The notes under the pieces: model-generated | What the model was told of the DNA's origin: nothing | What the model saw: only the letters and a program-made list of their open reading frames with translations | Database searches by the model: none | Program-made: the position numbers and the translations under genes | Shown: piece after piece, positions 28,901 through 42,446 of the stretch | How the letters are laid out: the number at the start of each line of letters is the position of its first letter | How positions within the stretch are numbered: position 1 is the first letter of the stretch | Assembly: GCA_963853835.1 (NCBI GenBank) | Contig: OY970824.1 | Location: 42,478,727-42,542,726, forward strand | Direction of reading: 5' to 3' | Length of the DNA stretch: 64,000 nucleotides | Source: Calendula officinalis | Lineage: Eukaryota > Streptophyta > Magnoliopsida > Asterales > Asteraceae

Positions 28901-31900
28901 CTTTCAGCTCGGGTGTCCGTTTCACGCCCACGAGTAACCAAAATAGCTGGTTCGTTCGTCACTGCAAAGAACAAGTTCGGCCCGAACTCTTCACTGTTCC
29001 TGGCCCGAACTTCATTTTCTGCCCGACTTCAACCTCGGCCCGAACTTCAACCTTGGCCCGAACTCCGACCTCGGTCCGAACTTCAACCTCGGCCCGAACA
29101 TCATCCTCGGCCCGAACACCGAACTTCAGCCCGAACACCATTTCGGCCCGAACACCACTTCGGCCCGAACATCCCACTTCGGCCCGAACACAACTTCGGC
29201 CCGAACATCCCTCTTCGACCCGAACTCTCCAATATCCAAGATTGTGTGACAAAAGGTGCTATACTAAAACATTCATAACTTTCAGCTCGGGTGTCCGTTT
29301 CACGCCCACGAGTAACCAAAATAGCTGGTTCGTTCGTCACTGCCAAGAACAAGTTCGGCCCGAACTCTTCACTGTTCCCGGCCCGAACTTCAACCTCGGC
29401 CCGAACTTCAACCTCAGCCCGAACTCCGTCCTCAGCTCGATCTTCAACCTCGGCCCGAAAATCATCCTCGGCCCGAACACCGAACTTCGGCCCGAACACC
29501 ACTTCGGCCCGAACACCACTTCGGCCCGAACATCCCACTTCGGCTCGAACACCACTTCGGGCCGAACATCCCTCTTCGGCCCGAACTCTTCAATATCCAA
29601 GATTGTGTGACAAAAGCTGTTATACTAAAACATTCATAACTTTCAGCTCCGGTGTCCGTTTCACGCCCACGAGTATCCAAAATATCTGGTTCGTTCGTCA
29701 CTGCAAAGAACAAGTTCGGTCCAAACTCTTCACTGTTCCCGGCCCGAACTTCATTTTCCCCCCGAACTTCAACCTCGGCCCGAACTTCAACCTCGGCCCG
29801 AACTCCGACCTCGGCCCGAACTTCAACCTCGGCCCGAACATCATCCTCGGCCCGAACACCGAACTTCGGCCCGAACACCACTTCGGCCCGAACACCACTT
29901 CGGCCCGAACATCCCACTTCGGCCCGAACACCACTTCGGCCCGAACACCACTTCGGCCCGAACATACCTCTTCGGCCCGAACTCTGCAATATCCAAGATT
30001 GTGTGACAAAAGGTGCTATACTAAAACATTCATAACTTTCAGCTCGGGTGTCCGTTTCACGCCCACGAGTAACCAAAATAGCTGTTTCGTTCGTCACTGC
30101 CAAGAACATGTTCGGCCCGAACTCATCACTGTTCCCGGCCCGAACTTCATTTTCGGCCCGAACTTCAACCTCGGCCTGAACTTCAACCTTGGCCCGAACT
30201 CCGACCTGAGCCTGAACTCTGACCTCGGCCCGAACATCATCCTCGGCCCGAACACTGAACTTCGGCCCGAACACCACTTCGGGCCGAACATCCCACTTCG
30301 GCCCGAACACCACTTCGGGCCGAACATCCCTCTGCGGCCCGAACTCTTCAATATCAAAGATTGTGTGACAAAAGGTGCTATACTAAAACATTCATAACTT
30401 TTAGCTCGGGTGTCCGTTTCACGCCCACGAGTAACCAAAATAGCTGGTTCGTTCGTCACTGCCAAGAACGAGTTCGGCCCGAACTCTTCACTGTTCCCGG
30501 CCCGAACTTCATTTTCGGCCCGAACTTCAACCTCGTCCCGAACTGCAACCTCGGCCCGAACTCCGACCTCGGCCCGAACTTCAACCTCGGCCCGAACGTC
30601 ATCCTCGGCCCGAACACCGAACTTCGGCCCGAACACCACTTCGGCCCGAACACCACTTCGGCCCGAACACCACTTCGGCCCGAACATCCCACTTCGGCCC
30701 GAACACCACTTCGTCCCGAACATCCCTCTTCGGCCCGAGCTCTTTAATATCCAAGATTGTGTGACAAAAGGTGCTATACTAAAACATTCATAACTTTCAG
30801 CTCGGGTGTCCGTTTCACGCCCACGAGTAACCAAAATAGCTGGTTCGTTTGTCACTGCCAAGAACAAGTTCGGCCCGAACTCTTCACTGTTCTCGGCCCG
30901 ACCTTCATTTTCGGCCCGAACTTCAACCTCGGCCCGAACTCCGACCTCGGCCCGAACTTCAACCTCGGCCCGAACATCATCCTCGGCCCGAACACCGAAC
31001 TTCGGCCCGAACACCACTTCGGTCCCAACACCACTTCGGCCCGAACGTCCCACTTCGGCCCGAACACCACTTCGGCCCGAACATCCCTCTTCGGCCCGAA
31101 CTCTTCAATATCCAAGATTGTGTGACAAAATGTGCTATACTAAAACATTCATAACTTTCAGCTCGGGTGTCCGTTTCACGCCCACGAGTAACCAAAATAG
31201 CTGGTTCGTTCGTCACTGCAAAGAACAAGTTCGGCCCGAACTCTTCACTGTTCCCGGCCCGAACTTCATTTTCTGCCCGACTTCAACCTCGGCCCGAACT
31301 TCAACCTTGGCCCGAACTCCGACCTCGGTCCGAACTTCAACCTCGGCCCGAACATCATCCTCGGCCCGAACACCGAACTTCGGCCCGAACACCATTTCGG
31401 CCCGAACACCACTTCGGCCCGAACATCCCACTTCGGCCCGAACACAACTTCGGCCCGAACATCCCTCTTCGACCCGAACTCTCCAATATCCAAGATTGTG
31501 TGACAAAAGGTGCTATACTAAAACATTCATAACTTTCAGCTCGGGTGTCCGTTTCACGCCCACGAGTAACCAAAATAGCTGGTTCGTTCGTCACTGCCAA
31601 GAACAAGTTCGGCCCGAACTCTTCACTGTTCCCGGCCCGAACTTCAACCTCGGCCCGAACTTCAACCTCAGCCCGAACTCCGTCCTCGGCTCGATCTTCA
31701 ACCTCGGCCCGAAAATCATCCTCGGCCCGAACACCGAACTTCGGCCCGAACACCACTTCGGCCCGAACACCACTTCGGCCCGAACATCCCACTTCGGCTC
31801 GAACACCACTTCGGGCCGAACATCCCTCTTCGGCCCGAACTCTTCAATATCCAAGATTGTGTGACAAAAGCTGTTATACTAAAACATTCATAACTTTCAG

Positions 31901-32663
31901 CTCCGGTGTCCGTTTCACGCCCACGAGTATCCAAAATATCTGGTTCGTTCGTCACTGCAAAGAACAAGTTCGGTCCAAACTCTTCACTGTTCCCGGCCCG
32001 AACTTCATTTTCCCCCCGAACTTCAACCTCGGCCCGAACTTCAACCTCGGCCCGAACTCCGACCTCGGCCCGAACTTCAACCTCGGCCCGAACATCATCC
32101 TCGGCCCGAACACCGAACTTCGGCCCGAACACCACTTCGGCCCGAACACCACTTCGGCCCGAACATCCCACTTCGGCCCGAACACCACTTCGGCCCGAAC
32201 ACCACTTCGGCCCGAACATACCTCTTCGGCCCGAACTCTGCAATATCCAAGATTGTGTGACAAAAGGTGCTATACTAAAACATTCATAACTTTCAGCTCG
32301 GGTGTCCGTTTCACGCCCACGAGTAACCAAAATAGCTGTTTCGTTCGTCACTGCCAAGAACATGTTCGGCCCGAACTCATCACTGTTCCCGGCCCGAACT
32401 TCATTTTCGGCCCGAACTTCAACCTCGGCCTGAACTTCAACCTTGGCCCGAACTCCGACCTGAGCCTGAACTCTGACCTCGGCCCGAACATCATCCTCGG
32501 CCCGAACACTGAACTTCGGCCCGAACACCACTTCGGGCCGAACATCCCACTTCGGCCCGAACACCACTTCGGGCCGAACATCCCTCTGCGGCCCGAACTC
32601 TTCAATATCAAAGATTGTGTGACAAAAGGTGCTATACTAAAACATTCATAACTTTTAGCTCGG
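22531..32663 (+). repeat. 2254 bp hexamer HOR, four copies plus a trimer
   Basis: Full copies start at 22531, 25903 (2253 bp), 28156 and 30410, each with monomers of about 396, 361, 378, 361, 396 and 362 bp. A shortened trimer (24785-25902, 1118 bp) lies between the first and second. Adjacent copies are almost identical, with only a handful of substitutions per 2.25 kb (for example CACGCCAACG versus CACGCCCACG near 28563, and CCTCAGCTC versus CCTCGGCTC near 29432). This is the most homogeneous part of the array and therefore the most recently amplified. A fifth copy starts at 32664 and becomes the heptamer form. Confidence 0.92.
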
Positions 32664-33059
32664 GTGTCCGTTTCACGCCCACGAGTAACCAAAATAGCTG
32701 GTTCGTTCGTCACTGCCAAGAACGAGTTCGGCCCGAACTCTTCACTGTTCCCGGCCCGAACTTCATTTTCGGCCCGAACTTCAACCTCGTCCCGAACTGC
32801 AACCTCGGCCCGAACTCCGACCTCGGCCCGAACTTCAACCTCGGCCCGAACGTCATCCTCGGCCCGAACACCGAACTTCGGCCCGAACACCACTTCGGCC
32901 CGAACACCACTTCGGCCCGAACACCACTTCGGCCCGAACATCCCACTTCGGCCCGAACACCACTTCGTCCCGAACATCCCTCTTCGGCCCGAGCTCTTTA
33001 ATATCCAAGATTGTGTGACAAAAGGTGCTATACTAAAACATTCATAACTTTCAGCTCGG

Positions 33060-35639
33060 GTGTCCGTTTCACGCCCACGAGTAACCAAAATAGCTGGTTC
33101 GTTTGTCACTGCCAAGAACAAGTTCGGCCCGAACTCTTCACTGTTCTCGGCCCGACCTTCATTTTCGGCCCGAACTTCAACCTCGGCCCGAACTCCGACC
33201 TCGGCCCGAACTTCAACCTCGGCCCGAACATCATCCTCGGCCCGAACACCGAACTTCGGCCCGAACACCACTTCGGTCCCAACACCACTTCGGCCCGAAC
33301 GTCCCACTTCGGCCCGAACACCACTTCGGCCCGAACATCCCTCTTCGGCCCGAACTCTTCAATATCCAAGATTGTGTGACAAAATGTGCTATACTAAAAC
33401 ATTCATAACTTTCAGCTCGGGTGTCCGTTTCACGCCCACGAGTAACCAAAATAGCTGGTTCGTTCGTCACTGCAAAGAACAAGTTCGGCCCGAACTCTTC
33501 ACTGTTCCCGGCCCGAACATCATTTTCTGCCCGACTTCAACCTCGGCCCGAACTTCAACCTTGGCCCGAACTCCGACCTCGGTCCGAACTTCAACCTCGG
33601 CCCGAACATCATCCTCGGCCCGAACACCGAACTTCGGCCCGAACACCATTTCGGCCCGAACACCACTTCGGCCCGAACATCCCACTTCGGCCCGAACACA
33701 ACTTCGGCCCGAACATCCCTCTTCGACCCGAACTCTCCAATATCCAAGATTGTGTGACAAAAGGTGCTATACTAAAACATTCATAACTTTCAGCTCGGGT
33801 GTCCGTTTCACGCCCACGAGTAACCAAAATAGCTGGTTCGTTCGTCACTGCCAAGAACAAGTTCGGCCCGAACTCTTCACTGTTCCCGGCCCGAACTTCA
33901 ACCTCGGCCCGAACTTCAACCTCAGCCCGAACTCCGTCCTCGGCTCGATCTTCAACCTCGGCCCGAAAATCATCCTCGGCCCGAACACCGAACTTCGGCC
34001 CGAACACCACTTCGGCCCGAACACCACTTCGGCCCGAACATCCCACTTCGGCTCGAACACCACTTCGGGCCGAACTTCCCTCTTCGGCCCGAACTCTTCA
34101 ATATCCAAGATTGTGTGACAAAAGCTGTTATACTAAAACATTCATAACTTTCAGCTCCGGTGTCCGTTTCACGCCCACGAGTATCCAAAATAGCTGGTTC
34201 GTTCGTCACTGCAAAGAACAAGTTCGGTCCAAACTCTTCACTGTTCCCGGCCCGAACTTCATTTTCCCCCCGAACTTCAACCTCGGCCCGAACTTCAACC
34301 TCGGCCCGAACTCCGACCTCGGCCCGAACTTCAACCTCGGCCCGAACATCATCCTCGGCCCGAACACCGAACTTCGGCCCGAACACCACTTCGGCCCGAA
34401 CACCACTTCGGCCCGAACATCCCACTTCGGCCCGAACACCACTTCGGCCCGAACACCACTTCGGCCCGAACATACCTCTTCGGCCCGAACTCTGCAATAT
34501 CCAAGATTGTGTGACAAAAGGTGCTATACTAAAACATTCATAACTTTCAGCTCGGGTGTCCGTTTCACGCCCACGAGGAACCAAAATAGCTGGTTCGTTC
34601 GTCACTGCCAAGAACAAGTTCGGCCCGAACTCTTCACTATTCCCGGCCCGAACTTCATTTTCGGCCCGAACACCGAACTTCGGCCCGAACTCCGACCTCG
34701 GCCCGAACATCATCCTCGGCCCGAACACCGAACTTCGGCCCGAACACCACATCGGCCCGAACATCCCACTTCGGCCCGAACACCACTTCGGCCCGAACAT
34801 CCCTCGTCGGCCCGAACTCTTCAATATCCAAGATTGTGTGACAAAAGGTGCTATACTAAAAATTCATAATTTTCAGCTCGGGTGTCCGTTTCACGCCCAC
34901 GAGTAACTAAAATAGCTGGTTCGTTCGTCACTGCCAAGAACATGTTCGGCCCGAACTCATCACTGTTCCCGGCCCGAACTTCATTTTCGGCCCGAACTTC
35001 AACCTCGGCCTGAACTTCAACCTTGGCCCGAACTCCGACCTGAGCCTGAACTCTGACCTCGGCCCGAACATCATCCTCGGCCCGAACACTGAACTTCGGC
35101 CCGAACACCACTTCGGGCCGAACATCCCACTTCGGCCCGAACACCACTTCGGGCCGAACATCCCTCTGCGGCCCGAACTCTTCAATATCAAAGATTGTGT
35201 GACAAAAGGTGCTATACTAAAACATTCATCACTTTTAGCTCGGGTGTCCGTTTCACGCCCACGAGTAACCAAAATAGCTGGTTCGTTCGTCACTGCCAAG
35301 AACGAGTTCGGCCCGAACTCTTCACTGTTCCCGGCCCGAACTTCATTTTCGGCCCGAACTTCAACCTCGTCCCGAACTGCAACCTCGGCCCGAACTCCGA
35401 CCTCGGCCCGAACTTCAACCTCGGCCCGAACATCATCCTCGGCCCGAACACCGAACTTCGGCCCGAACACCACTTCGGCCCGAACACCACTTCGGCCCGA
35501 ACACCACTTCGGCCCGAACATCCCACTTCGGCCCGAACACCACTTCGTCCCGAACATCCCTCTTCGGCCCGAGCTCTTTAATATCCAAGATTGTGTGACA
35601 AAAGGTGCTATACTAAAACATTCATAACTTTCAGCTCGG
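33060..35639 (+). repeat. Heptamer HOR copy (2580 bp), right edge of hexamer domain
   Basis: This is the same 2580 bp order as at 20347-22926. It contains the 326 bp monomer at 34556 (two ACCGAACTT units, CACTATTCCC), which the intervening 2254 bp copies lack. The length difference is exactly 326 bp, one whole monomer. Confidence 0.82.
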
Positions 35640-38600
35640 GTGTCCGTTTCACGCCCACGAGTAACCAAAATAGCTGGTTCGTTTGTCACTGCCAAGAACA
35701 AGTTCGGCCCGAACTCTTCACTGTTCTCGGCCCGAACTTCATTTTCGGCCCGAACTTCAACCTCGGCCCAAACTCCGACCTCGGCCCGAACTTCAACCTC
35801 GGCCCGAACATCATCCTCGGCCCGAACACCGAACTTCGGCCCGAACACCACTTCGGTCCGAACACCACTTCGGCCCGAACGTCCCACTTCGGCCCGAACA
35901 CCACTTCGGCCCGAACATCCCTCTTCGGCCCGAACTCTTCAATATCCAAGATTGTGTGACAAAAGCTGTTATACTAAAACATTCATAACTTTCAGCTCCG
36001 GTGACCGTTTCACGCCCACGAGTATCCAAAATAGCTGGTTCGTTCGTCACTGACAAGAACAAGTTCGGTCCGAACTCTTCACTGTTCCCGGCCCGAACTT
36101 CATTTTCCCCCCGAACTTCAACCTCGGCCCGAACTTCAACCTCGGCCCGAACTCCGACCTCGGCCCGAACTTCAACCTCGGCCCGAACATCATCCTCGGC
36201 CCGAACACCGAACTTCGGCCCGAACACCACTTCGGCCCGAACACCACTTCGGCCCCAACATCCCACTTCGGCCCGAACACCACTTCGGCCCGAACACCAC
36301 TTCGGCCCGAACATACCTCTTCGGCCCGAACTCTTCAATATCCAAGATTGTGTGACAAAAGGTGCTATACTAAAACATTCATAACTTTCAGCTCGGGTGT
36401 CCGTTTCACACCCACGAGTAACCAAAATAGCTGGTTCGTTCGTCACTGCCAAGAACAAGTTCGGCCCGAACTCTTCACTATTCCCGGCCCGAACTTCATT
36501 TTCGGCCCGAACACCGAACTTCGGCCCGAACTCCGACCTCGGCCCGAACATCATCCTCGGCCCAAACACCGAACTTCGGCCCGAACACCACATCGGCCCG
36601 AACATCCCACTTCGGCCCGAACACCACTTCGGCCCGAACATCCCTCTTCGGCCCGAACTCTTCAATATCCAAGATTGTGTGACAAAAGGTGCTATACTAA
36701 AAATTCATAATTTTCAGCTCGGGTGTCCGTTTCACGCCCACGAGTAACCAAAATAGCTGGTTCGTTCGTCACTGCCAAGAACATGTTCGGCCCGAACTCA
36801 TCACTGTTCCCGGCCCGAACTTCATTTTCGGCCCGAACTTCAACCTCGGCCTGAACTTCAACCTTGGCCCGAACTCCGACCTGAGCCTGAACTCCGACCT
36901 GAGCCTGAACTCCGACCTCGGCCCGAACATCATCCTCGGCTCGAACACCGAACTTCGGCCCAAACACCACTTCGGGCCGAACATCCCACTTCGGCCCGAA
37001 CACCACTTCGGGCCGAACATCCCTCTTCGGCCCGAACTCTTCAATATCAAAGATTGTGTGACAAAAGGTGCTATACTAAAACATTCATAACTTTCAGCTC
37101 GGGTGTCCGTTTCACGCCCACGAGTAACCAAAATAGCTGGTTCGTTCGTCACTGCCAAGAACGAGTTCGGCCCGAACTCTTCACTGTTCCCGGCCCGAAC
37201 TTCATTTTCGGCCCGAACTTCAACCTCGGCCCGAACTGCAACCTCGGCCCGAACTCCGACCTCGGCCCGAACTTCAACCTCGGCCCGAACGTCATCCTCG
37301 GCCCGAACACCGAACTTCGGCCCGAACACCACTTCGGCCCGAACACCACTTCGGCCCGAACACCACTTCGGCCCGAACATCCCACTTCGGCCCGAACACC
37401 ACTTCGGCCCGAACATCCCTCTTCGGCCCGAGCTCTTCAATATCCAAGATTGTGTGACAAAAGGTGCTATACTAAAACATTCATAACTTTCAGCTCGGGT
37501 GTCCGTTTCTCGCCCATGAGTAACCAAAATAGCTGGTTCGTTTGTCACTGCCAAGAACAAGTTCGGCCCGAACTCTTCACTGTTCTCGGCCCGAACTTCA
37601 TTTTCGGCCCGAACTTCAACCTCGGCCCGAACTCCGACCTCGGCCCGAACTTCAACCTCGGCCCGAACATCATCCTCGGCCCGAACACCGAACTTCGGCC
37701 CGAAAACCACTTTGGTCCGAACACCACTTCGGCCCGAACGTCCCACTTCGGCCCGAACACCACTTCGGCCCGAACATCCCTCTTCGGCCCGAACTCTTCA
37801 ATATCCAAAATTGTGTGACAAAATGTGCTATACTAAAACATTCATAACTTTCAGCTCGGGTGTCCGTTTCACGCCCACAAGTAACCAAAATAGCTGGTTC
37901 GTTCGTCACTGCCAAGAACAAGTTCGGCCCGAACTCTTCACTGTTTCCGGCCCGAACTTCATTTTCTGCCCGAACTTCAACCTCGGCCCGAACTTCAACC
38001 TTGGCCCGAACTCCGACCTCTGCCCGAACTTCAACCTCGGCCCGAACATCATCCTCGGCCCGAACACCGAACTTCGGCCCGAACACCACTTCGGCCCGAA
38101 CATCCCACTTCGGCCCGAACACAACTTCGGCCCGAACATCCCTCTTCGGCCCGAACTCTTCAATATCCAAAATTGTGTGACAAAATGTGCTATACTAAAA
38201 CATTCATAACTTTCAGCTCGGGTGTCCGTTTCACGCCCACAAGTAACCAAAATAGCTGGTTCGTTCGTCACTGCCAAGAACAAGTTCGGCCCGAACTCTT
38301 CACTGTTCCCGGCCCGAACTTCATTTTCGGCCCGAACTTCAACCTCGGCCCGAACTCCGTCCTCGGCCCGATCTTCAACCTCGGCCCGAACATCATCCTC
38401 GGCCCGAACACCGAACTTCGGCCCGAACACCACTTCGGGCCAAACATCCCTCTTCGGCCCGAACTCTTCAATATCCAAGATTGTGTGACAAAAGCTGTTA
38501 TACTAAAACATTCATAACTTTTAGCTCCGGTGTCCGTTTCACGCCCACGAGTATCCAAAATAGCTAGTTCGTTCGTCACTGCCAAGAATAAGTTCGGCCC

Positions 38601-41600
38601 GAACTCTTCACTGTTCCCGGCCCGAACTTCAACCTCGGCCCGAACTTCAACCTCGGCCCGAACTCCGACTTCGGCCCGAACTTCAACCTCGGCCCGAACA
38701 TCATCCTCGGCCCGAACACCGAACTTCGGCCCGAACACCACTTCGGCCCAAACATACCTCTTCGGCCCTAATTCTTCAATATCCAAGATTGTGTGACAAA
38801 AGGTGCTATACTAAAACATTCATAACTTTCAGCTCGGGTGTCCGTTTCACGCCCACGAGTAACCAAAATAGCTGGTTCGTTCGTCACTACCAAGAACAAG
38901 TTCGGCCCGAACTCTTCACTGTTCCCGGCCCGAACTTCATTTTCGGCCCGAACACCGAACTTCGGCCCGAACTCCGACCTCGGCCCGAACTTCAACCTCG
39001 GCCCGAACATCATCCTCGGCCCGAACACTGAACTTCGGCCCGAACACCACTTCGGCCCGAACACCACTTCGGCCCGAACATCCCACTTCGTCCCGAACAC
39101 CACTTCGGCCCGAACATCCCTCTTCGGCCCGAACTCTTCAATATCCAAGATTGTGTGACAAAAGGTGCTATACTAAAAATTCATAATTTTCAGCTCGGGT
39201 GTCCGTTTCATGCCCACGAGTAACCAAAATAGCTGGTTCGTTCGTCACTGCCAAGAACATGTTCGGCCCAAACTCATCACTGTTCCCGGCCCGAACTTCA
39301 TTTTCGGCCCGAACTTCAACCTCGGCCCGAACTTCAACCTCGGCCCGAACTCCGACCTCGGCCCGAACATCATCCTCGGCCCGAACACAGAACTTCGGCC
39401 CGAACACCACTTTGGGCCGAACATCCCACTTCGGCCCGAACACCACTTCGGGCCGAACATCCTTCTTCGGCCCGAACTCTTCAATATCCAAGATTGTATG
39501 ACAAAAGGTGCTATACTAAAACATTCATAACTTTCAGCTCGGGTGTCCGTTTCACGCCCACGAGTAACCAAAATAGTTGGTTCGTTCGTCACTGCCAAGA
39601 ACAAGTTCGGCCCGAACTCTTCAATGTTCCCGGCCCGAACATCATTTTCGGCCCGAACTTCAACCTCGTCCCGAAGTGCAACCTCGGCTCGAACTCCGAC
39701 CTCGGCCCGAACTTCAACCTCGGCCCGAACGTCATCCTCCGCCCGAACACCGAACTTCGCCCCGAACACCACTTCGGCCCGAACACCACTTCGGGCCGAA
39801 CATCCCTCTTCGGCCCGAACACCACTTCGGGCCGAACATCCCTCTTCGGCCCGAACACCGAACTTCGGCCCGAACACCACTTTGGGCCGAACATCCCACT
39901 TCGGCCCGAACACCACTTCGGGCCGAACATCCCTCTTCGGCCCGAACTCTTCAATATCCAAGATTGTGTGACAAAAGGTGCTATACTAAAACATTCATAA
40001 CTTTCAGCTCGGGTGTCTGTTTCACGCCCACGAGTAACCAAAATAGCTGGTTCGTTCGTCACTGCCAAGAACAAGTTCGGCCCGAACGCTTCACTGTTCC
40101 CGGCCCGAACTTCATTTTCGGCCCGAACTTCAACCTCGGCCCGAACTTCAACCTCGGCCCGAACTCCGTCCTCGGCCCGATCTTCAACCTCGGCCCGAAC
40201 ATCATCCTCGGTCCGAACACCGAACTTCGGCCCGAACACCACTTCGGCCCGAACACCACTTCGACCCGAACATCCCACTTCGGCCCGAACACCACTTCGG
40301 CCCGAACATACCTCTTCGGCCCTAACTCTTCAATATCCAAGATTGTGTGACAAAAGGTGCTATACTAAAACATTCATAACTTTCAGCTCGGGTGTCCGTT
40401 TCACGCCCACGAGTAACCAAAATAGCTGGTTCGTTCGTCACTGCCAAGAACAAGTTCGGCCCGAACTCTTCACTGTTCCCGGCCCAAACTTCATTTTCGG
40501 CACGAACTTCAACCTCGGCCCGAACTTCAACCTCGGCCCGAACTCCGTCCTCGGCCCGATCTTCAACCTCGGCCCGAACATCATCCTCGGCCCGAACACC
40601 GAACTTCGGCCCGAACACCACTTCGGCCTGAACATCCCACTTCGGCCCGAACACCACTTCGGGCCGAACATCCCTCTTCAGCCCGAACTCTTCAATATCC
40701 AAGATTGTGTGACAAAAGCTGTTATACTAAAACATTCATAACTTTTAGCTCTGGTGTCCGTTTCACGCCCACGAGTATCCAAAATAGCTGGTTCGTTCGT
40801 CACTGCCAAGAACAAGTTCGGCCCGAACTCTTCACTGTTCCCGGCCCGAACTTCATTTTCGGCCCGAACTTCAACCTCGGCCAGAACTTCAACCTCGGCC
40901 CAAACTCCGACCTCGGCCCGAACTTCAACCTCGGCCCGAACATCATCCTCGGCCCGAACACCGAACTTCAGCCCGAACACCACTTCGGCCCGAACACCAC
41001 TTCGGCCCGAACATCCCACTTCGGCCCGAACACCACTTCGGCCCGAACATACCTCTTCGGCCCTAACTCTTCAATATCCAAGATTGTGTGACAAAAGGTG
41101 CTATACTAAAACATTCATAACTTTCAGCTCGGGTGTCCGTTTCACGCCCACGAGTAACCAAAATAGCTGGTTCGTTCGTCACTGCCAAGAACAAGTTCGG
41201 CCCGAACTCTTCACTGTTCCCGGCCCGAACTTCATTTTTGGCCCGAACTCCGACCTCGGCCCGAACTTCAACCTCGGCCCGAACATCATCCTCGGCCCGA
41301 ACACCAAACTTCAGCCCGAACACCACTTCGGCCCGAACATACCTCTTCGGCCCTAACTCTTCAATATCCAAGATTGTGTGACAAAAGGTGCTATACTAAA
41401 AATTCATAATTTTCAGCTCGGGTGTCCGTTTAACGCCCACGAGTAACCAAAATCGCTGGTTCGTTCGTCACTGCCAAGAACATGTTCGGCCCGAACTCAT
41501 CACTGTTCCCGGCCCGAACTTCATTTTCGGCCCGAACTTCAACCTCGTCCCGAACTCCGACCTCAACCCGAACTCCGACCTCGGCCCGAACATCATCCTC

Positions 41601-42446
41601 GGCCCGAACACCGAACTTCGGCCCGAACACCACTTTGGGCCGAACATCCCACTTCGGCCCGAACACCACTTCGGGCCGAACATCCCTCTGCGGCCCGAAC
41701 TCTTCAATATCCAAGATTGTGTGACAAAAGTTGCTATACTAAAACATTCATTACTTTCAGCTCGGGTGTCCGTTTCACGCCCACGAGTAACCAAAATAGT
41801 TGGTTCGTTCGTCACTGCCAAGAAAAAGTTCGGCCCGAACTCTTCACTGTTCCCGGCCCGAACTTCATTTTCGGCCCGAACTTCAACCTCGGCCAGAACT
41901 GCAACCTCGGCTTGAACTCCGACCTCGGCCCGAACTTCAACCTCGGCCCGAACGTCATCCTCGGCCCGAACACCGAACTTCGGCCCGAACACCACTTCGG
42001 CCCGAACATCCCACTTCGGCCCGAACACCACTTCGGCCCGAACATCCCTCTTCGGCCCGAACTCTTCAATATCCAAGATTGTGTGACAAAAGGTGCTATA
42101 CTAAAACATTCATAACTTTCAGCTCGGGTGTCCGTTTCACGCCCACGAGTAACCAAAATAGCTGGTTCGTTCGTCACTGCCAAGAACAAGTTCGGCCCGA
42201 ACGCTTCACTGTTCCCGGCCCGAACTTCATTTTCGGCCCGAACTTCAACCTCGGCCCGAACTTCAACCTCGGCCCGAACTCCGTCCTCGGCCCGATCTTC
42301 AACCTCGGCCCGAACATCATCCTCGGCCCGAACACCACTTCGGCCCGAACACCACTTCGGCCCGAACACCACTTCGGCCCGAACATCCCACTTCGGCCCG
42401 AACACCACTTCGGCCCGAACATACCTCTTCGGCCCTAACTCTTCAA
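35640..42446 (+). repeat. Heterogeneous monomers flanking the retrotransposon
   Basis: About 19 monomers of 288-470 bp with no long exact higher-order period that I can follow. Types from the heptamer (36001, 36397, 36723, 37103) occur beside types shared with the right-hand block, such as those with GAACTGCAACCT and TTGGTTCGTTCG (39543, 41768) and those with GAACGCTTCACTG and CGGCCCGATCTTC (40013, 42128). The shortest spacing in the array (about 288 bp, 41133 to 41421) is here, as is a 470 bp monomer (39543) with a 36 bp doublet. Confidence 0.85.

Noticed and set aside
205..42400. Hundreds of open frames of 60-390 codons in the satellite as protein genes
   Set aside because: They overlap on both strands and in several frames, restart in each linker, have no recognisable domain and vary in frame with sub-repeat number. 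Periodicity explains them.
1..42446. CRISPR array
   Set aside because: The short repeats are imperfect, separated by 7-9 bp tails that are themselves repeated rather than unique spacers, and the setting is a plant nuclear retrotransposon-bearing array.
1..42446. CENP-B-box-like motif implying a centromere
   Set aside because: TTCG and CGGG elements occur, but their spacing and the rest of the 17 bp box do not match. Centromere identity cannot be read from this.
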